From: Nigrospora sphaerica
Taxonomy: Eukaryota > Ascomycota > Sordariomycetes > Amphisphaeriales > Apiosporaceae
DNA: 64,000 nt
Assembly (NCBI GenBank): GCA_018287875.1
Contig: JAGVVL010000001.1
Span: 1,922,001-1,986,000 of the forward strand
Reading direction: 5' to 3'
Shown here: piece after piece, positions 46,901 to 58,778 of the stretch
Position numbering within the stretch: position 1 is the stretch's first letter
How the letters are laid out: the number at the start of each line of letters is the position of its first letter
Notes under the pieces: model-generated
The model's database searches: none
The model's input: the letters and a program-made list of their open reading frames with translations, nothing else
Told to the model about the DNA's origin: nothing
Made by a program: the position numbers and the translations under genes

Positions 46901-47737
46901 GACATGCGGATGATCGAGGAGTACGCGCTGCCGCGGCAGTCGTCATTCGTGGAAGCACCGCGACTGGCGCCCGCCCCCCCTCCGCAAGGGCCGCTCCTCG
47001 CTCCATCTATGGCGCCCTCCCTCGACAGCACCATTCACAGCAGCAGCCCGGTTACGCCCAAAGTGGAGGACAACCGGAACCGCTGCCCCCATCCCGACTG
47101 CGGCCGTGTCTTCAAGGATCTCACAGCCCACATGCTGACGCACCAAGAGGAGCGGCCCGAGAAGTGCCCGATCGAATCGTGCGAGTACCACGTCAAAGGC
47201 TTCGCACGCAAGTACGACAAGAACCGGCACGCCCTCACGCACTACAAGGGCACCATGGTGTGCCCCTTCTGCCCCGGGACGGGGACGGCGTACGAGAAGG
47301 CCTTCAACCGCGCCGACGTCTTCAAGCGGCACCTGACGGCGGTGCACAACGTCGAGCAGACGCCGCCCAACAGCCGCAAGATGGTCATCACGGGCAACTC
47401 GTCGCGCAGCGGCGGCGACGCCAAGTGCTCCATCTGCCAGACGCACTTTGCGACGGCGCAGGAGTTCTACGAGCACCTCGACGACTGCGTGCTCAACGTC
47501 ATCGTGCCCACGACGCCCGGCCCGTCGGCGCCGGCCAAGGACCCGGCGGCGGCGCCGGCGGCGGCCGACGAAAAGTCCATCTGCGTCGTCGTGGACACCG
47601 CCGAGGCCGACTACAAGCGGGCCGTCGAGGTCCCGACGCCCGTCGAGACCACCACCGAACAGGCGCCGCCAGCGGGGACCACGGCGGCGGCGGGCGGCGA
47701 TCGGATGGAAGTCGATTCAGACAAGGAGAGGGGCTAG
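43951..47737 (+). CDS. zinc-cluster plus C2H2 zinc-finger protein, putative transcription regulator
   Basis: Probable nuclear DNA-binding protein; targets unknown. Five exons, 43951-44194, 44269-44364, 44437-45080, 45132-45255 and 45309-47737, give 1178 residues. The N-terminus has a helical region (LFEQQAAIQAKLAALLP; ALQYKCERIESALIEQG). Residues 319-338 form a degenerate zinc cluster, CLRCKVQAKP-CDSQDDCTFC, with a further cysteine at 355. The central part carries conserved fungal sequence (RRNMNEYLERTYIVSPAMSE; LDFDDGFWWTEDLASLP) and hydrophobic helices. Several C2H2-type fingers run from C780 to about 1095 (CTKCNEYPEGFRGEHELRRH; CPHPDCGRVFKDLTAHMLTH; CSICQTHFATAQEFYEH). Intron 3 (45081-45131) is 51 nt and in frame, so the gene reads open without splicing. 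The tail is Pro/Ala-rich. It converges on the ALY gene. Confidence 0.88.
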
Positions 47738-48341
47738 CAGCGGTAGACGAACAAGGGGGAACATTTGGGGAAGCGGGACGGGCGGACAAGAGGAGAGCAT
47801 CCAGCATAGGACTCGACGAAGACCCAGCCTCGCGGAGCAGCAGAAACTGCGAGCGGGTTCGAGGCAGGGCAGACGGCGGCGGGCGTTCTTGCCACGGGAT
47901 CCCTTTGCGTCCCGTCATACAAATGATGTACTTTGGCCGTGAACCGACAGATACCATTTTACCACGATATGCTTTATATGTATATATATTTTACATACCT
48001 ACTTGGATCCTGATGTCGTCGCGGCTTGTCGGCAGGCCTGAGCGAGTCCCCGGTGCGGCCCACCTTCCTGTTACATTTTCCAGCAGACTTGCATATTTCC
48101 CACCAAGACGGTGCGCTTATCCAGCACCCTGACAACCCGAAGTGCTCAAGCGCGGTAACGGCGGACACGAACGTAAGCGGTGGAAGTCGTCAGGTAGTGG
48201 TGCCGAGGATGGAGTTGGGACCGTTTCGTATTCTGATTTCTCCAGTCACAGGGGCGTCGCCCTACCAATCTTGACGAGCCGGGTTGGCCTATTTGTACAT
48301 GCACGGACTGTCCCGTCCCGTCCAAAACAAGTGTCGTCACT
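47738..48341. other. convergent 3' flanks
   Basis: Between the stops of the zinc-finger gene and the ALY gene. An AT-rich TATATGTATATATATT patch near 47971-47990 may belong to a 3'-end signal. No gene seen. Confidence 0.55.
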
Positions 48342-50205
48342 TCACTCGATCATGTCGATGTCGTCGCCCACATGGTTCTCGGTGGCCGGCGCCACTTCCG
48401 CTGGGGCCGAGGTTGTGGCGCCTCCGCCGGGAGCGAAGTAGTCGGCCATCTCGGCATCGAGCTCCTCGGCAGTTTTCCTGGGTCGGCCCTCGCGACCCTC
48501 GCGTCCCCTCCGCTCGCCGCCACGGGTATTGTTCTCCCTCGCCTCACGCCTAGCGCCGGGGCGCCGTCCACCACCGGCACCGGCGCCGCCGTAACGCCGC
48601 GGCGGAGGACTGCGCGAGCGGTTACCGGGCACGTAGCGATCGATGCCGCGGCCGTTGTTGGGCGATAGTGAGCGCGAGCGTCCATCGGGGACCGTGATCC
48701 TATCCGCCAGTGACCTGCCGGGCATGTAGGCGGTGTCGAAGGGGTTGCGCCGTGGGGCCGAGGGCATGATGCTCAGGCGGATGGGCTGGCCTGCACATGT
48801 GCTTAGTTAAGCTGCACGGTGTGATCCACGCAGAACTGATGCGACCAATACGTACCCTTTGCATTAGCACCGTCGAATTCGCGGACAGCCTCCCTGGCGT
48901 CGCTACCGCTCTCGTATATGACAAAAGCCGTGCCCTCGGACCGGCCTGCGCGGTCGTACACCAGCTCGACCTTCAGGACGGGGCCGATCTTGCTGAATAG
49001 GCCCTGTGTTAGGCCGTCAGTATACAGGGGTGGAACGCGGTGCATGGGGCAAGGGCCGGCTACCTCGAGGTCTTCTTTGCTAAGCTCGTAGTGCAGATTG
49101 TCGACTTTGATCTTGGTTCCGCGCGAGTCGCTGCTGCTGCCCTTGTCAGTAAAGACACGACGCACAGGCGCGGGCATGTGCCAGAGGCGGGAGGAGCAGG
49201 CGTGGACTGACTACGACGAAGGGCCTGGCGAGCGGCGTCGGTTCGGGCGTCTGCCTTGGGCTGGAGGGGACAAAAAGGGTCAGCCAGGGACAAGAGGCGG
49301 CGAGTGAGGGCAAAGAGGGGCGTGTGGTGGTCCGTACCGTGGGCGCTGTCGTCAAACCTGTCGTGGACCCATTCCCTGCGTGGCATCAGCACTGCGTCGG
49401 CGCGTCGTGGCAGGGCGGCAGTCTGCTGGGCTTACGAATCCATGTATCTCGAATCGTCCCTGGTTGACTGTCTCGCAGAAGGAGAGCGCGTGTTAGCCGG
49501 GCATTCAACGTGGTACCGACCCTGCCACCGTAGCCGCCAGCGTCCGAGCGTTGCGTATCATCATCATCATCGAGGGAAAGAGATGCGTTTCGACCGAGGA
49601 GGCAAGCTTCTCGCTTCTCGGGGGTTTTGGTCGGCAGGCGGACACGGTGATGGACAATGGAAGAGGATCATTCAACCTGCTCGCCGGGCAGGGTCAGTTT
49701 TCCTCACGCCGTCCGGGGGATGGGAAACCGTTGTCCGGTTGCTTGCTTCGCACGTTGGCCCGGCTGGCCGCTGGTGTTGCGTGCATGCATGCACGCGCAC
49801 GCACACAAGTACCATGGTCGTTGCGAAGGCGTGCGCGTGCGTCCAAGGCGAAGAAAGCACGCACCTTTTTTACGCCGTCGCGAGGGTAGGCGTCTCTCTC
49901 GCGGGGTCGGCCGCCATCTCTGCCGCCACCTCCTCCTCCACCGCCGCCGCCGCGTCGGGGTCTCGGGTCTCGTTTCCGCGACTGCGCCTCGGATGGTCAG
50001 TTGCCAGCTTCCGTGCGAGAAGTTGAAGAGGGGAGGAGACTGAGGGCAATTGGGCGAAGGGCGGGTACCCGTCCTCCCAATTTTGCCCCCACGATGCTGC
50101 AGCAGCTCAAGGGACGAGGGAGTGCATCGTCATGCCCCCGGGGGGAGGAGCCAAGCGACCACTTACCTGCGAGTCGGCGACAATCTCGTCGAGGCTGCGG
50201 TCCAT
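48342..50205 (-). CDS. YRA1: mRNA export adaptor of the ALY/REF/Yra1 family
   Basis: TREX-associated RNA-binding protein that recruits the export receptor to spliced mRNA through the helicase Sub2/UAP56. Eight exons, 50205-50167, 49981-49865, 49467-49436, 49375-49338, 49260-49215, 49136-49064, 49003-48856 and 48790-48342, close in frame at 313 residues. Both UAP56-binding motifs are present: MDRSLDEIVADSQ at the start and KTAEELDAEMADYF near the end. A Gly/Arg box with ten glycines precedes PRDGVKK. The single RRM spans about 98-172 (GTKIKVDNLHYELSKEDLEG; KVELVYDRAGRSEGTAFVIY). A second RG-rich, SR-like region follows. Exons 3-5 are only 32, 38 and 46 nt; they rest on splice signals and the plausible RRPNRRRSPGPSS product, so the RRM and the ends are surer than residues 53-92. 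Confidence 0.87.
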
Positions 50206-50807
50206 CACGGGCAAGTTGCAAAGCGCGAGTATGCAGAGGGAAGCGGGTGTGGAGAGCGACGGAAAAGCACGAGTCGGGTCGTGATGAGGAAAACGAGGAG
50301 AGAAGGTGCGACAGTGGACAGGCCTGACTGGAGGTTGAAGGGATGAATGGATGGATGGGAACCAACCGGCTGGCGATCTGGAGTCGAGTCGAGGTGGTAC
50401 ATTCATAGGTTCGTACAAGTACTAGGAGTGGTGGGTCAAGCGTGACTCGCTTGGCTGCCGCGCTAGGTACGGGAGAATATGCGTACTCTCTCTCTCTCTC
50501 TCTCTCGCTCGAGGTTAATGAGGGAGTTTCCAGAACATGCAGAACTCCCGCACTCCCAATCCGCATCGAAGTCGCTTGCTAGCTAACGTACGTGTAGCTG
50601 AGTACCTTGGCTGTGTAGGGTCACGAGTCGATGGATGATTTCCTTTTTTCGGCAGGTGCTTTAGCATGCTTCGCAGCCATGAGAACGGCATTCTATACCA
50701 CCGTGCCCTCGATAGACACCAGACGTGAGCTCATTCTTGTGCCTTTCTCCTCCTATGGATACTTAATAAATCTTCGTTTTGCGGCTGTTTTCCACCAACA
50801 CACAGGC
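50206..50807. other. spacer upstream of the ALY gene
   Basis: Holds the ALY promoter and the 3' flank of the next minus-strand gene. Contains a CT microsatellite at 50486-50506. Confidence 0.55.
50486..50506. repeat. (CT)n microsatellite
   Basis: About ten CT units on the plus strand, some 280 nt before the ALY start codon (GA on the transcribed sense strand). Confidence 0.9.
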
Positions 50808-52443
50808 TCAGTCTGACGCCGGCCATCCCGCAAGGAACGATGCCCTCGGAACGTCAATTTTGGTGCTAAACCCAGCGTTCGTCTTAAGGTATAGACCCGT
50901 GCTGGACGTGGCGCTGAAACAGCCCGCCAGCGTCTCGCTACGGCTCTCGCCCGTTTCGCCCCGGCCGTGGCCAGGCTGCCATTGCTCGGCGTTCGGCGCC
51001 ACGCCCAACGAGAAGGGAGCCGTGACGGGCCCGGCCGCCTCGCCCGCCAGATGCGGCTCAGCGCAAAACAACAGGTAGTGGCCCGGCGTCACGATGCCCT
51101 CGGACGTTTCGCCGTCGCCACTGCCGCGCTCCTGAAACGCCTTGATGAACATCTCGACGTCCTCCTCCTCGGGTGCCGTGTAGTTGGTCTCGGGGTCGAG
51201 CGACAGAAGCCCCTTTTTGGCACCCCAGCCGCCGCCGCCGCTGACTGTTCTCCGTTAGTGCAAACTCCACCCGTGGGCGCCAGCGGCCTACTTACGAATC
51301 TTATGAAGCCGGCACCGCGATGACAATAGCACATCGAAAAGCTCCGCGGCCTCCAACGCCAGGGACAGCTCGCCTTCGTCCGCGTGCTGTTGGTATGCTC
51401 GCAGGCCCGTCAACTGACCGCTTTCTACTACCTGTGGGGGAATCACCCAGGCCCAGACGCCCATGGGGGCGGGAGCCTGAACATCGTCTTTTTGCCATCG
51501 CCTGTCGTACATGCTGGGAATAAGTTCCTCGAGTTCTTTGGAGGCCGGGGCTGCGTCGCCGTCGAGGTCAATCTGGCGAACGATATTGCCCAAACCCGCC
51601 ACTATCTTTCTGGGCGGCGTCAGAGGCACCAAAGGGACGTGTGGCCGCAGACCCTTTCCATGTAGACACGCGATTTCCTGGTGCTGCCGCTCTGCCATCC
51701 TGTCCGGCGCCCAATGGCCCGACGACGGCTGCCACCGGCTGGCCAGCAAGGTCGACCGCCGTCCGTTTTGGAATATAGTATTGGCCAGAGGCAACGTGAT
51801 GTCCAGCGACGACGCCGGCGACGTGGCTGGCCCACCCGTAAAGGTGACGGTGGCGGCACGGTCCGGACTGGTCCTCGGCCCGGCAGCCGGCTCCTCCTGC
51901 CAGATGGATGGGAGCAGTGATTCGGAACTACTGTAAAGGACAGAAAGTCCGTTGCGGGGCTTCCCCAGAAGGTGACTTGGACTCAGGCCCTGCGTCACGC
52001 CAAAGAGCAGATCCACGGCCGCTCCTTGACCCCACGGCGCCCCGTCCGTCGGGTCGTGGGAACCCAGCCGGCGCAGTAGTTGGGCCATGAAGGCATTGTC
52101 GTCGGCCCACGTCGCCAGCTCGGGCGACGCCAAGATGACGGCGCTGCGGATAGCACCGGCCGCCGTGGGCGCCCCCGACCTCGCGGTCCGTACACGCTCT
52201 ATTTCCCGGCCGAGGCTCTCCAAGACGTCTTTCTGCTCCCGTATCAGCCAATATTTCTTGCCGGGGCCTGCTTCGTCGCGTACGGACCTTGGCTGGCGTG
52301 CCGGTGACGGCGATGCTCAAGCTGTGCAGTGAAGAAGAAGACCGGGCCGTCAGTCCCAGCCGACGAAGACCCTGCCAGAATGCCCCGCCGCCGCCGCCCA
52401 CGAAGCGCGCCGCCTTTTGGCACCGCGCCAGTTGACACCTCAT
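50808..52443 (-). CDS. unrecognised protein, 509 residues, mitochondrial-like N-terminus
   Basis: I do not recognise the family. Three exons, 52443-52288, 52232-51296 and 51244-50808, close in frame. Intron 1 is 55 nt with an uncommon GTCCGT donor, a CTGAT branch site and a GCAG acceptor; intron 2 is 51 nt with GTAAGT and CAG. The N-terminus is basic and hydroxyl-rich (MRCQLARCQKAARFVGG; LRRLGLTARSSSSLHSL), suggesting mitochondrial import. The body is soluble, with well-formed segments such as SAVILASPELATWADDNAFM, AVDLLFGVTQGLSPSHLLG, LSVLYSSSESLLPSIWQEE and GLLSLDPETNYTAPEEEDVE. Balanced composition and exact closure over three exons indicate a real gene. A distant FIST-like (sensor) fold crossed my mind from the GVTQGLS region, but the evidence is too thin to claim it. 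Confidence 0.7.
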
Positions 52444-53069
52444 TTCGTATGCTCGCCTGTTGGGGCCGGGCTCAACGCGGGTGCGCGTGAGTATCGTAGG
52501 TGCACTGCCTAACGACTACGGTAGAAAATTAGCGACATAGACCACGCGGTAACTAAGATGATGGATGACGAGGTCGATGGCCGCTGGTGGTCAAGCCACA
52601 TGGCTAGTGTGGCTGGGCCCGAATCGAGAGGGAAGATACAGCTCGGCCCTCCCCAGCCGAACATACTTCTCATGGCTTCCTGCTAGCCGCTTCAGGCCGA
52701 TTCGGTATCCAGACATGGGAGCATGTAGACCAAAAAGCAAGAGACGGGAAAAGGTGGGTTCGAACAAAACAGACGCCGGCCGATGGCGGGGGGCGCCACC
52801 GGCACACATAAGTACTTGTGCTGGCGTAAATCGGTCGTCAGACGTCGTCAACATACCATGTGTTGCTATATAGAGTAGGTAAGGGTAATGATGAAAGAAC
52901 AAAAAAGACAATTGGTATATGCGCCGCTGCCTCTATACACGCACAGGCACATACGTCTCCAAGAAAGGCTAGATTCCATGCCCCACATTTTATACAAGTC
53001 GTGTCATCTCCTTATTATACAACCAAAGGAAAGAGTGTGCAAAGTCTTTCTTGGATGCCAACCTCGCCT
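52444..53069. other. spacer between two minus-strand genes
   Basis: Promoter of the unrecognised gene and 3' flank of the Flc-like gene. No gene seen. Confidence 0.55.
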
Positions 53070-55395
53070 CTAGCGGTACGAGTAACCGTTGTTGGGCGGG
53101 TAGCCTCCATAGCCTCCATCGTAGCCTCCCATACGGGGGACCGTGGGCTCGCGGCCGCTCATGGGCGCCGCTCCACCGAGCAGGGGCTTCTCGTGGATCT
53201 GGTCGTCCATGGCGTAGCTCGGCGTCATGGGCCGTGCATACGCGTTGTCCGCGTAAGGGTTGGCCGGCTCGACGCTCATGTACCGATCCGGCGACGCATT
53301 GCGCGCAAGCGGCTGCTTGACGTCGGAGACGGCGAACGTCGTGCTGCTGCTGTCCGACTTCGGCCGCTCCAAGAGCAGCGAGTTGCGGGCATCGAGGGGA
53401 GTGAGCACGTCGTGCTGCATTTTCTCTGCCGAGGGAGTCAGTATGCATCCATAACCAGCCCACTGGGGCGGTCGGGGTGGTGGCGTCCGACTTACCCATT
53501 TCCTTGCGACGCTTGCGGTGGGGGTTCTGCTTGACGCAAGCGACAATGGCGTTCCAAGCAATAAGGATGGCGAGAACGCCCGTCAGAGTAGACTGAACAG
53601 CGATGAGGACCACGCCCGTGACCGTCTGCGTCGTTTCAGCAATGCCGAATTCCTCGACAAATATCAAGATGCAGATGACCGAGAGGACCCGCACCGTCTG
53701 GATCGAGATGTTGACCCAGTTGCTGGACCGACGCTCAAAGGGGCGGCTCCAGATGAGTACGCTAAGCATGAGGGCCTCAATGATAAGCTGGGCGATGGTC
53801 TGCGCCATGCCGTTACCATCGGCCGCCGCAAGACAGCAACCCTTGGCGAACATGTAGACGATGGCGGGCACGAAAATCCACCAGTAGTCTTTTCGGTACG
53901 ACTCGTAAAACAGGCTGTACTTCACCCACGTCTCCTTGTCGTGGTACAGACCCGTGACGTCGCCTTCGGCGTTCTTGAGCTTGTTGGCCGTGCTCCAAAT
54001 ATTGTAGGAGAAGAAAGCGAGGATGCCGGTGAAAAGGGTCAGGGTCACGCCGGCCAATAGCTTGGCCGCCCACGAGTCGCCATGCGTGAACTGGTAGATA
54101 CAGTACAGTACCCAAATTCCGTAGAGAAGCAGGATGAGGGACGTGACAGCGCGCGCAATGGAGCCCCAGTAGTGCTTGCGGAAACCAGTCAGGCCCTTTG
54201 GGAAACTGCCGAAGAGGGCCCAGAACTCGAGGATGACCTTGATCAACAGAATGCCAACCACGATAACGCCGATGACAATGGCCACGATCAGCAGGATCGT
54301 CATGAAGGTGTTGGACTTGGGCAAGGTGAGCTGCTCGACATAGCCCTGAATTCCAGACACGGTGGCCCGAATGCTCGATTCGGTGCCAGTGGGTGCCTCG
54401 GGTTCGGTTCCGTTCACCGACGTTTCGATCTGGCGGAGGGCGAGGTTCGCAAGTCCGTCCAGACCGCGCTTAAAGGGGGACTTCTGCGTCGACTGGGACG
54501 AGCCGTCGGGGAAAACCAACGTGGCGTTGCGCAAGAAGGCAACGCTATCCTCTGTCAGGTTACCGCCCGTAGAGTTTCGGAAGTTGTCGATACTGATCTG
54601 CATCTGCGTCCAGGGAATGAGGCCGGTGGAGAAGGCGAAGTTTTTAGTGAAGCTGCGGTACACAGGTGGGACATTGACCGACATCATGCCGTTCATCGCA
54701 AATCCCTGGAAGACACCAAAGACTTCTGTGAAACTGGGGCTCGGGGTTCCGACTCCGGCGACGCTACCACCGCTGGCGGCCGTGCCCGCGCCGGACATGG
54801 CCGCGCCGGCGGCCGAGACGCCAGACATGACGAGAGCGGCACCCGCCACACCGGCAGCTATGTATGAGACGGCTGGGTGGCTGGCCGTCTTGCCGTTGGT
54901 AACCTGGGAGTTGATGCAGCCCACATCCTCGCCGCCGCCGACGGGCATCAGTTTCAGCGTGGCCATGGCGGCGATGTCGGGGACCTTGAAAGCGATGCTG
55001 GGAATCAGACCGGCCACCTGGTCGGGGATATCCTGCGACCCCTTGGCGCCAAATCGGCCGGCGGGCACGGGGCACAGTTGCTCGACGTACGTCTCCTCTT
55101 CGCACGGGTTGAAGCTCTTGGAATAAACATCCTGGCCGTAGGCCTTGACGCTAAGGAAGGCCGTGACGTTCTGGACCTTGTTGCTCGTCCCCAGCACGTC
55201 GAAGGTGATCTTTCTGAGATCATTGTTGTACTCGATGTTCGATCTCTCCACGCGGATGTCGCTGTTTTTGTTGCAGTTGGCGAAGTCGGTCGTCGTCAGA
55301 ATCTGGTCGCCCAAGACGCCGGCGGCCAACGTCGACGCCCAGAGCGCCACGCGCGCCACAGTCCACCGCGGTCCTGTCCGGGACATGGTTCCCAT
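53070..55395 (-). CDS. TRP-like ion channel / FLC-family membrane protein
   Basis: Member of the fungal Flc/Pkd2 family, linked in other species to FAD transport into the ER, calcium homeostasis and cell-wall integrity. Two exons, 55395-53496 and 53425-53070, give 751 residues. A signal peptide ends near GVLG (residue 29). The ML-like lumenal domain follows (DQILTTTDFANCNKNSDIRV; CEEETYVEQLCPVPAGRFG), with a hydrophobic Ala/Gly/Ser stretch around 178-210. The TRP-like domain has at least seven membrane segments between about 365 and 640, such as FMTILLIVAIVIGVIVVGIL and TLTGVLAILIAWNAIVACV. The cytosolic tail begins KQNPHRKRRKEME and ends with a Gly/Tyr-rich YGGYPPNNGYSYR. The splice (GTAAGT to CAG) recreates MEKMQHDV. 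A second in-frame ATG at 55386 is an alternative start. Confidence 0.93.
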
Positions 55396-58300
55396 GGATC
55401 TATCGTCTCCCGCTATCCTTCGGGAGGAAAAAAAAAAAGGAAGCTGGTGAGTCGTGGTCTAACGGGTGTGAGAACCGGGTATGGTGTAAATCAGTCGCTC
55501 TCTATGCCGTGATGTACTGTACGTTCGTTGCTGTCGGGAAAGGTCTAACCCAAATCAACGGCTCCGGGGCTGTGAGCTTACGGAAGCTGGAATCAAGGAA
55601 GGAATGAGACGATGGGAAGGTGACTAAAGGGGACTATGCGGCAAGTTGTGCGTCTGGTGATGCCGGGTTGGACGGCAATCGTAATTTCAAATTGGTCAAT
55701 CCGAATGAGGCGGAAGAAGAAGGGGGACTCGCGGAGCCCACACACGTGCACACATGCACCAACACTGGCGCAGACGTACACACGAGAAAGACAAAGGCCG
55801 GAAGAAAGAACGGGCGTGGAAGAAGCGAAACAAGGCCGAGGATCAACCTGGAACGAAGAGTAAAAAGGACGACGAAACGGGGCGAGGCCGGGAAAAGAGG
55901 GCGGCGACGCGTTGCGTTGCGTTGTTGATGGTAGTGGTGAACGATGGTCGTCGGTTATGTCGCCTCAAATGAAGGAGGTCTTCGAGGAGGAAGTGGCGGC
56001 GAAGGTTCTAGTGGTGAGAGAGCCGGCGGGAGTGTAAGAGAGAAGCACGACGCTGGCGGGGGGCGCATAGGTGAAACGAGAGGTGACCGGGTCGAGAGAG
56101 TGTGGAGGGTGCGCCGGTGAGACGGGGCGGCGCCCAGAAGAAAGATGGAGGGTGGGGAGACTTGTGTGAAGGAAAAAATCAATCGAAAAAGGCCAAGCAG
56201 AGGGGAGGGCGGTGTCGTGTGTTTCGATGTTATCGCCAGCCAAGCACACCCAAACCGGAGGAGAGAAGGTGAGAGTGAGGTCAAAGCCTTTTGGTTGGTG
56301 AAGAAGAGAAGGGCGGGCGCGTCAGATAACTCATCCATGCGGGCGGGTGGCTCATTCCAGGGAGTCCCGGTGCCAGGCCACGCCTGCCCCGTCAAGAGGT
56401 ACAAGTAACAGGCAGTACGGTCGCTACACTGTAGGCAGCAGGTACATACACGGGCTGTCGTAGTCAGGGCTTCCGGGGAGAACAACGGCCTCTCCCCCTA
56501 ACTATCGTGCTTTTCTCTGGGCGAGAGGGAACCCGCACTCTCCCGCCCTCTCCTCTCCCTCACTTTCTCCCTCACTCGCTCCCTCCCTCTCGCCCTCTCG
56601 CGCGGCTCGGGCGGGTCTGGTGTGGTTATGGGAGGCGCCGCCGGGCCTGGACATTCGGCAGATTAGTAGTCCATTGGTGACCCATGGCCCCGCTCCTGCC
56701 CCGGCGCGAACGGGGCCTGATGTGCCCCTGTCGGAAGATGGTTTGGGCCGGGCTGGGACTAGAACCGCAGAGCCAAGGCGCGAAACCGACGGCCAGGGGT
56801 ACCGGCGCCCGCCATTGGGCCAGTCGACTGCTCAGGGGTCCAGCCGAGCCGGCCCCAGCGCGACCCCAAGCTCTTTTCGAAACACAGCCACTGTGCCGCG
56901 GGTCAGGAACAGGAACAGGAACGACAGGAACATGACGACCTTTTCCGGGCCCATGATTTGGGCCGACGTACGCATACGCAACACACCCGGTGGCTAACGC
57001 TAAGCCGACCACTAGAAAGCGACCATCAAGTCAGTCGCCGTTGGCGGCCTATCCATCCCCATCTGCCCGTCCACGGCCATCCACGGCCCCAGGGGATACC
57101 CTACCTACCTGCGAACGTTAGTAGGTCGGTACCTGGGCAAACGGGTACGATAATCATAGCAGTACGTAAGGGAGCCCGCGAAAGCTGTCCGTGTACCCGT
57201 TGCTAGCAACTAAAGCCCGTATTCTGGGTTCGTCCGGCGGCCTGGCCTCTCCGTCCCTCAATCCCATCATCCCATCTAAGCAACCGGGGCCCTCGCACTT
57301 AATCTGCCATCTTCGCCCTGCCCTGCCCTGCCCTGTCCATTTGTTGCCCATAGGGCCCCATGCCGTACGTGCGTGGCTGGTGCCGGTCTGGACCGCCTCC
57401 GTCGCCCGCCGTCATGGCCATCCTCATCAACTGCTCTACTATACTCGACTGACGACATGGTGGTCCCCGCTGGGGAGGAAAGGGGTGGAAGCAAGCATAG
57501 AGGGCCCTGTTCAATCAATCTACTCCCCGCTCCAGCTGCAATGAGAATACCAATGCCGAAGCACATCCGTCCATGCGCGGGGATGAACAAGAACGAGGCG
57601 TCCAGACCCGATTCCGACCAGAAGCTCGGGGCCGCTGCCGACCGGCCCATCGGATTGTCGTTTGTAGCGCGCCACTGTGGTCACTCGATCCCTAGCGAGC
57701 CAAGCCACCCGTCCGCATCGTTGAGCGGTTCGGCGCTCCCTGCCCTTCTTTTCTCTCCCCACGTCAGCTGCCGGCCTCAGCATTGTTTCCCGCGCCGGCT
57801 TGCCAAGTTGCCAAGCGAGCCCTGACGACCAACTGCCGCCGCGGGCTTGCAGTTGAAACGTTTGTCGACGGCCGACAAGCAAAACCTGGGGTGAGGTGAC
57901 GGCGGCATCCTTTCCATTCCCATCCCTCCAGCCCCTCCAAGCCTCCAAGCCTCTCATCTACCATCGATCAGCCCGAATGTGCCTGCGTCCGGACAGTGTC
58001 GGTTGCATGGGCGGCCGCATATGGACCGCAGGGTGGGTTGCACATCCCCTATTTCTCCCTGACTCGAGGGCCAGGGGCGGGGGAAAATGGCGGCATTCTC
58101 GAATGCCGCGGGCGGACCCGACGGCTCGGGGGACGGACGGGCCAAACGCGGCGACGATGTGCACCCCGTATGTCTAAATAAGGCCTCACTCCCCATGTTG
58201 GCCCGAACCCTCTGGAGCCTCGGCGTCGCAGGGTTGCAGGAGTCGAGATTCAGCCTCCGCGATCTGCAGTAGAGCTTCCCTCGCCGGTCAATGTCTCCGA

Positions 58301-58725
58301 TGCGCTCAGAGGAACCACCCTGTGAGGGGTCGTGGTTGCTGTTCATTCCAAGATATCGAATGCAACCTCTTCCATGGAATCTTCAGACTACCGCCGGGTC
58401 GTTGACGATCACTTGGGCATTCGTTTGGCAGCCATGTCCTTCCCATCTCCTCTCCTGCCTGCCCTTACACCCGGGATTCCCAGCTCACTACTACGAATTT
58501 CGCACGGTGCCCTGGGCCGGAGAATGCCGCGCTTCCATTCGTACCGAGCCGATACAGTACGCGAATCAATGAACTGTACGACGGCGGATGACAGCCGTCC
58601 ATCGTCCGGACGAAATGAGAAATGAGACGAGACGAGATCCTAGACCTGCTATTTTCAACGGGACCGGCGGACCAACTGGCCGGCTGGTTCAGGCTGTGGC
58701 TCTGGCTCCGGCTCCCTGGCAGCTT

Positions 58726-58727
58726 TG

Positions 58728-58764
<37 letters not shown>

Positions 58765-58778
58765 TTGTGGCTCTGGCT
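58726..58778. repeat. (CTGGCT)n hexamer array
   Basis: About eight near-perfect hexamers on the plus strand. The minus strand reads as a Pro-Glu dipeptide repeat inside a short spurious frame. Confidence 0.9.

Noticed and set aside
46546..48132. 528-codon frame overlapping the zinc-finger gene
   Set aside because: Arg-rich shifted-frame shadow of the same exon; the zinc fingers are in the other frame.
52233..52287. Reading KYWLIREQKDV across intron 1 of the unrecognised gene as coding
   Set aside because: It is out of frame with exon 1, and joining it would need a 31-nt intron, too short. The 55-nt intron with a CTGAT branch site closes the gene.
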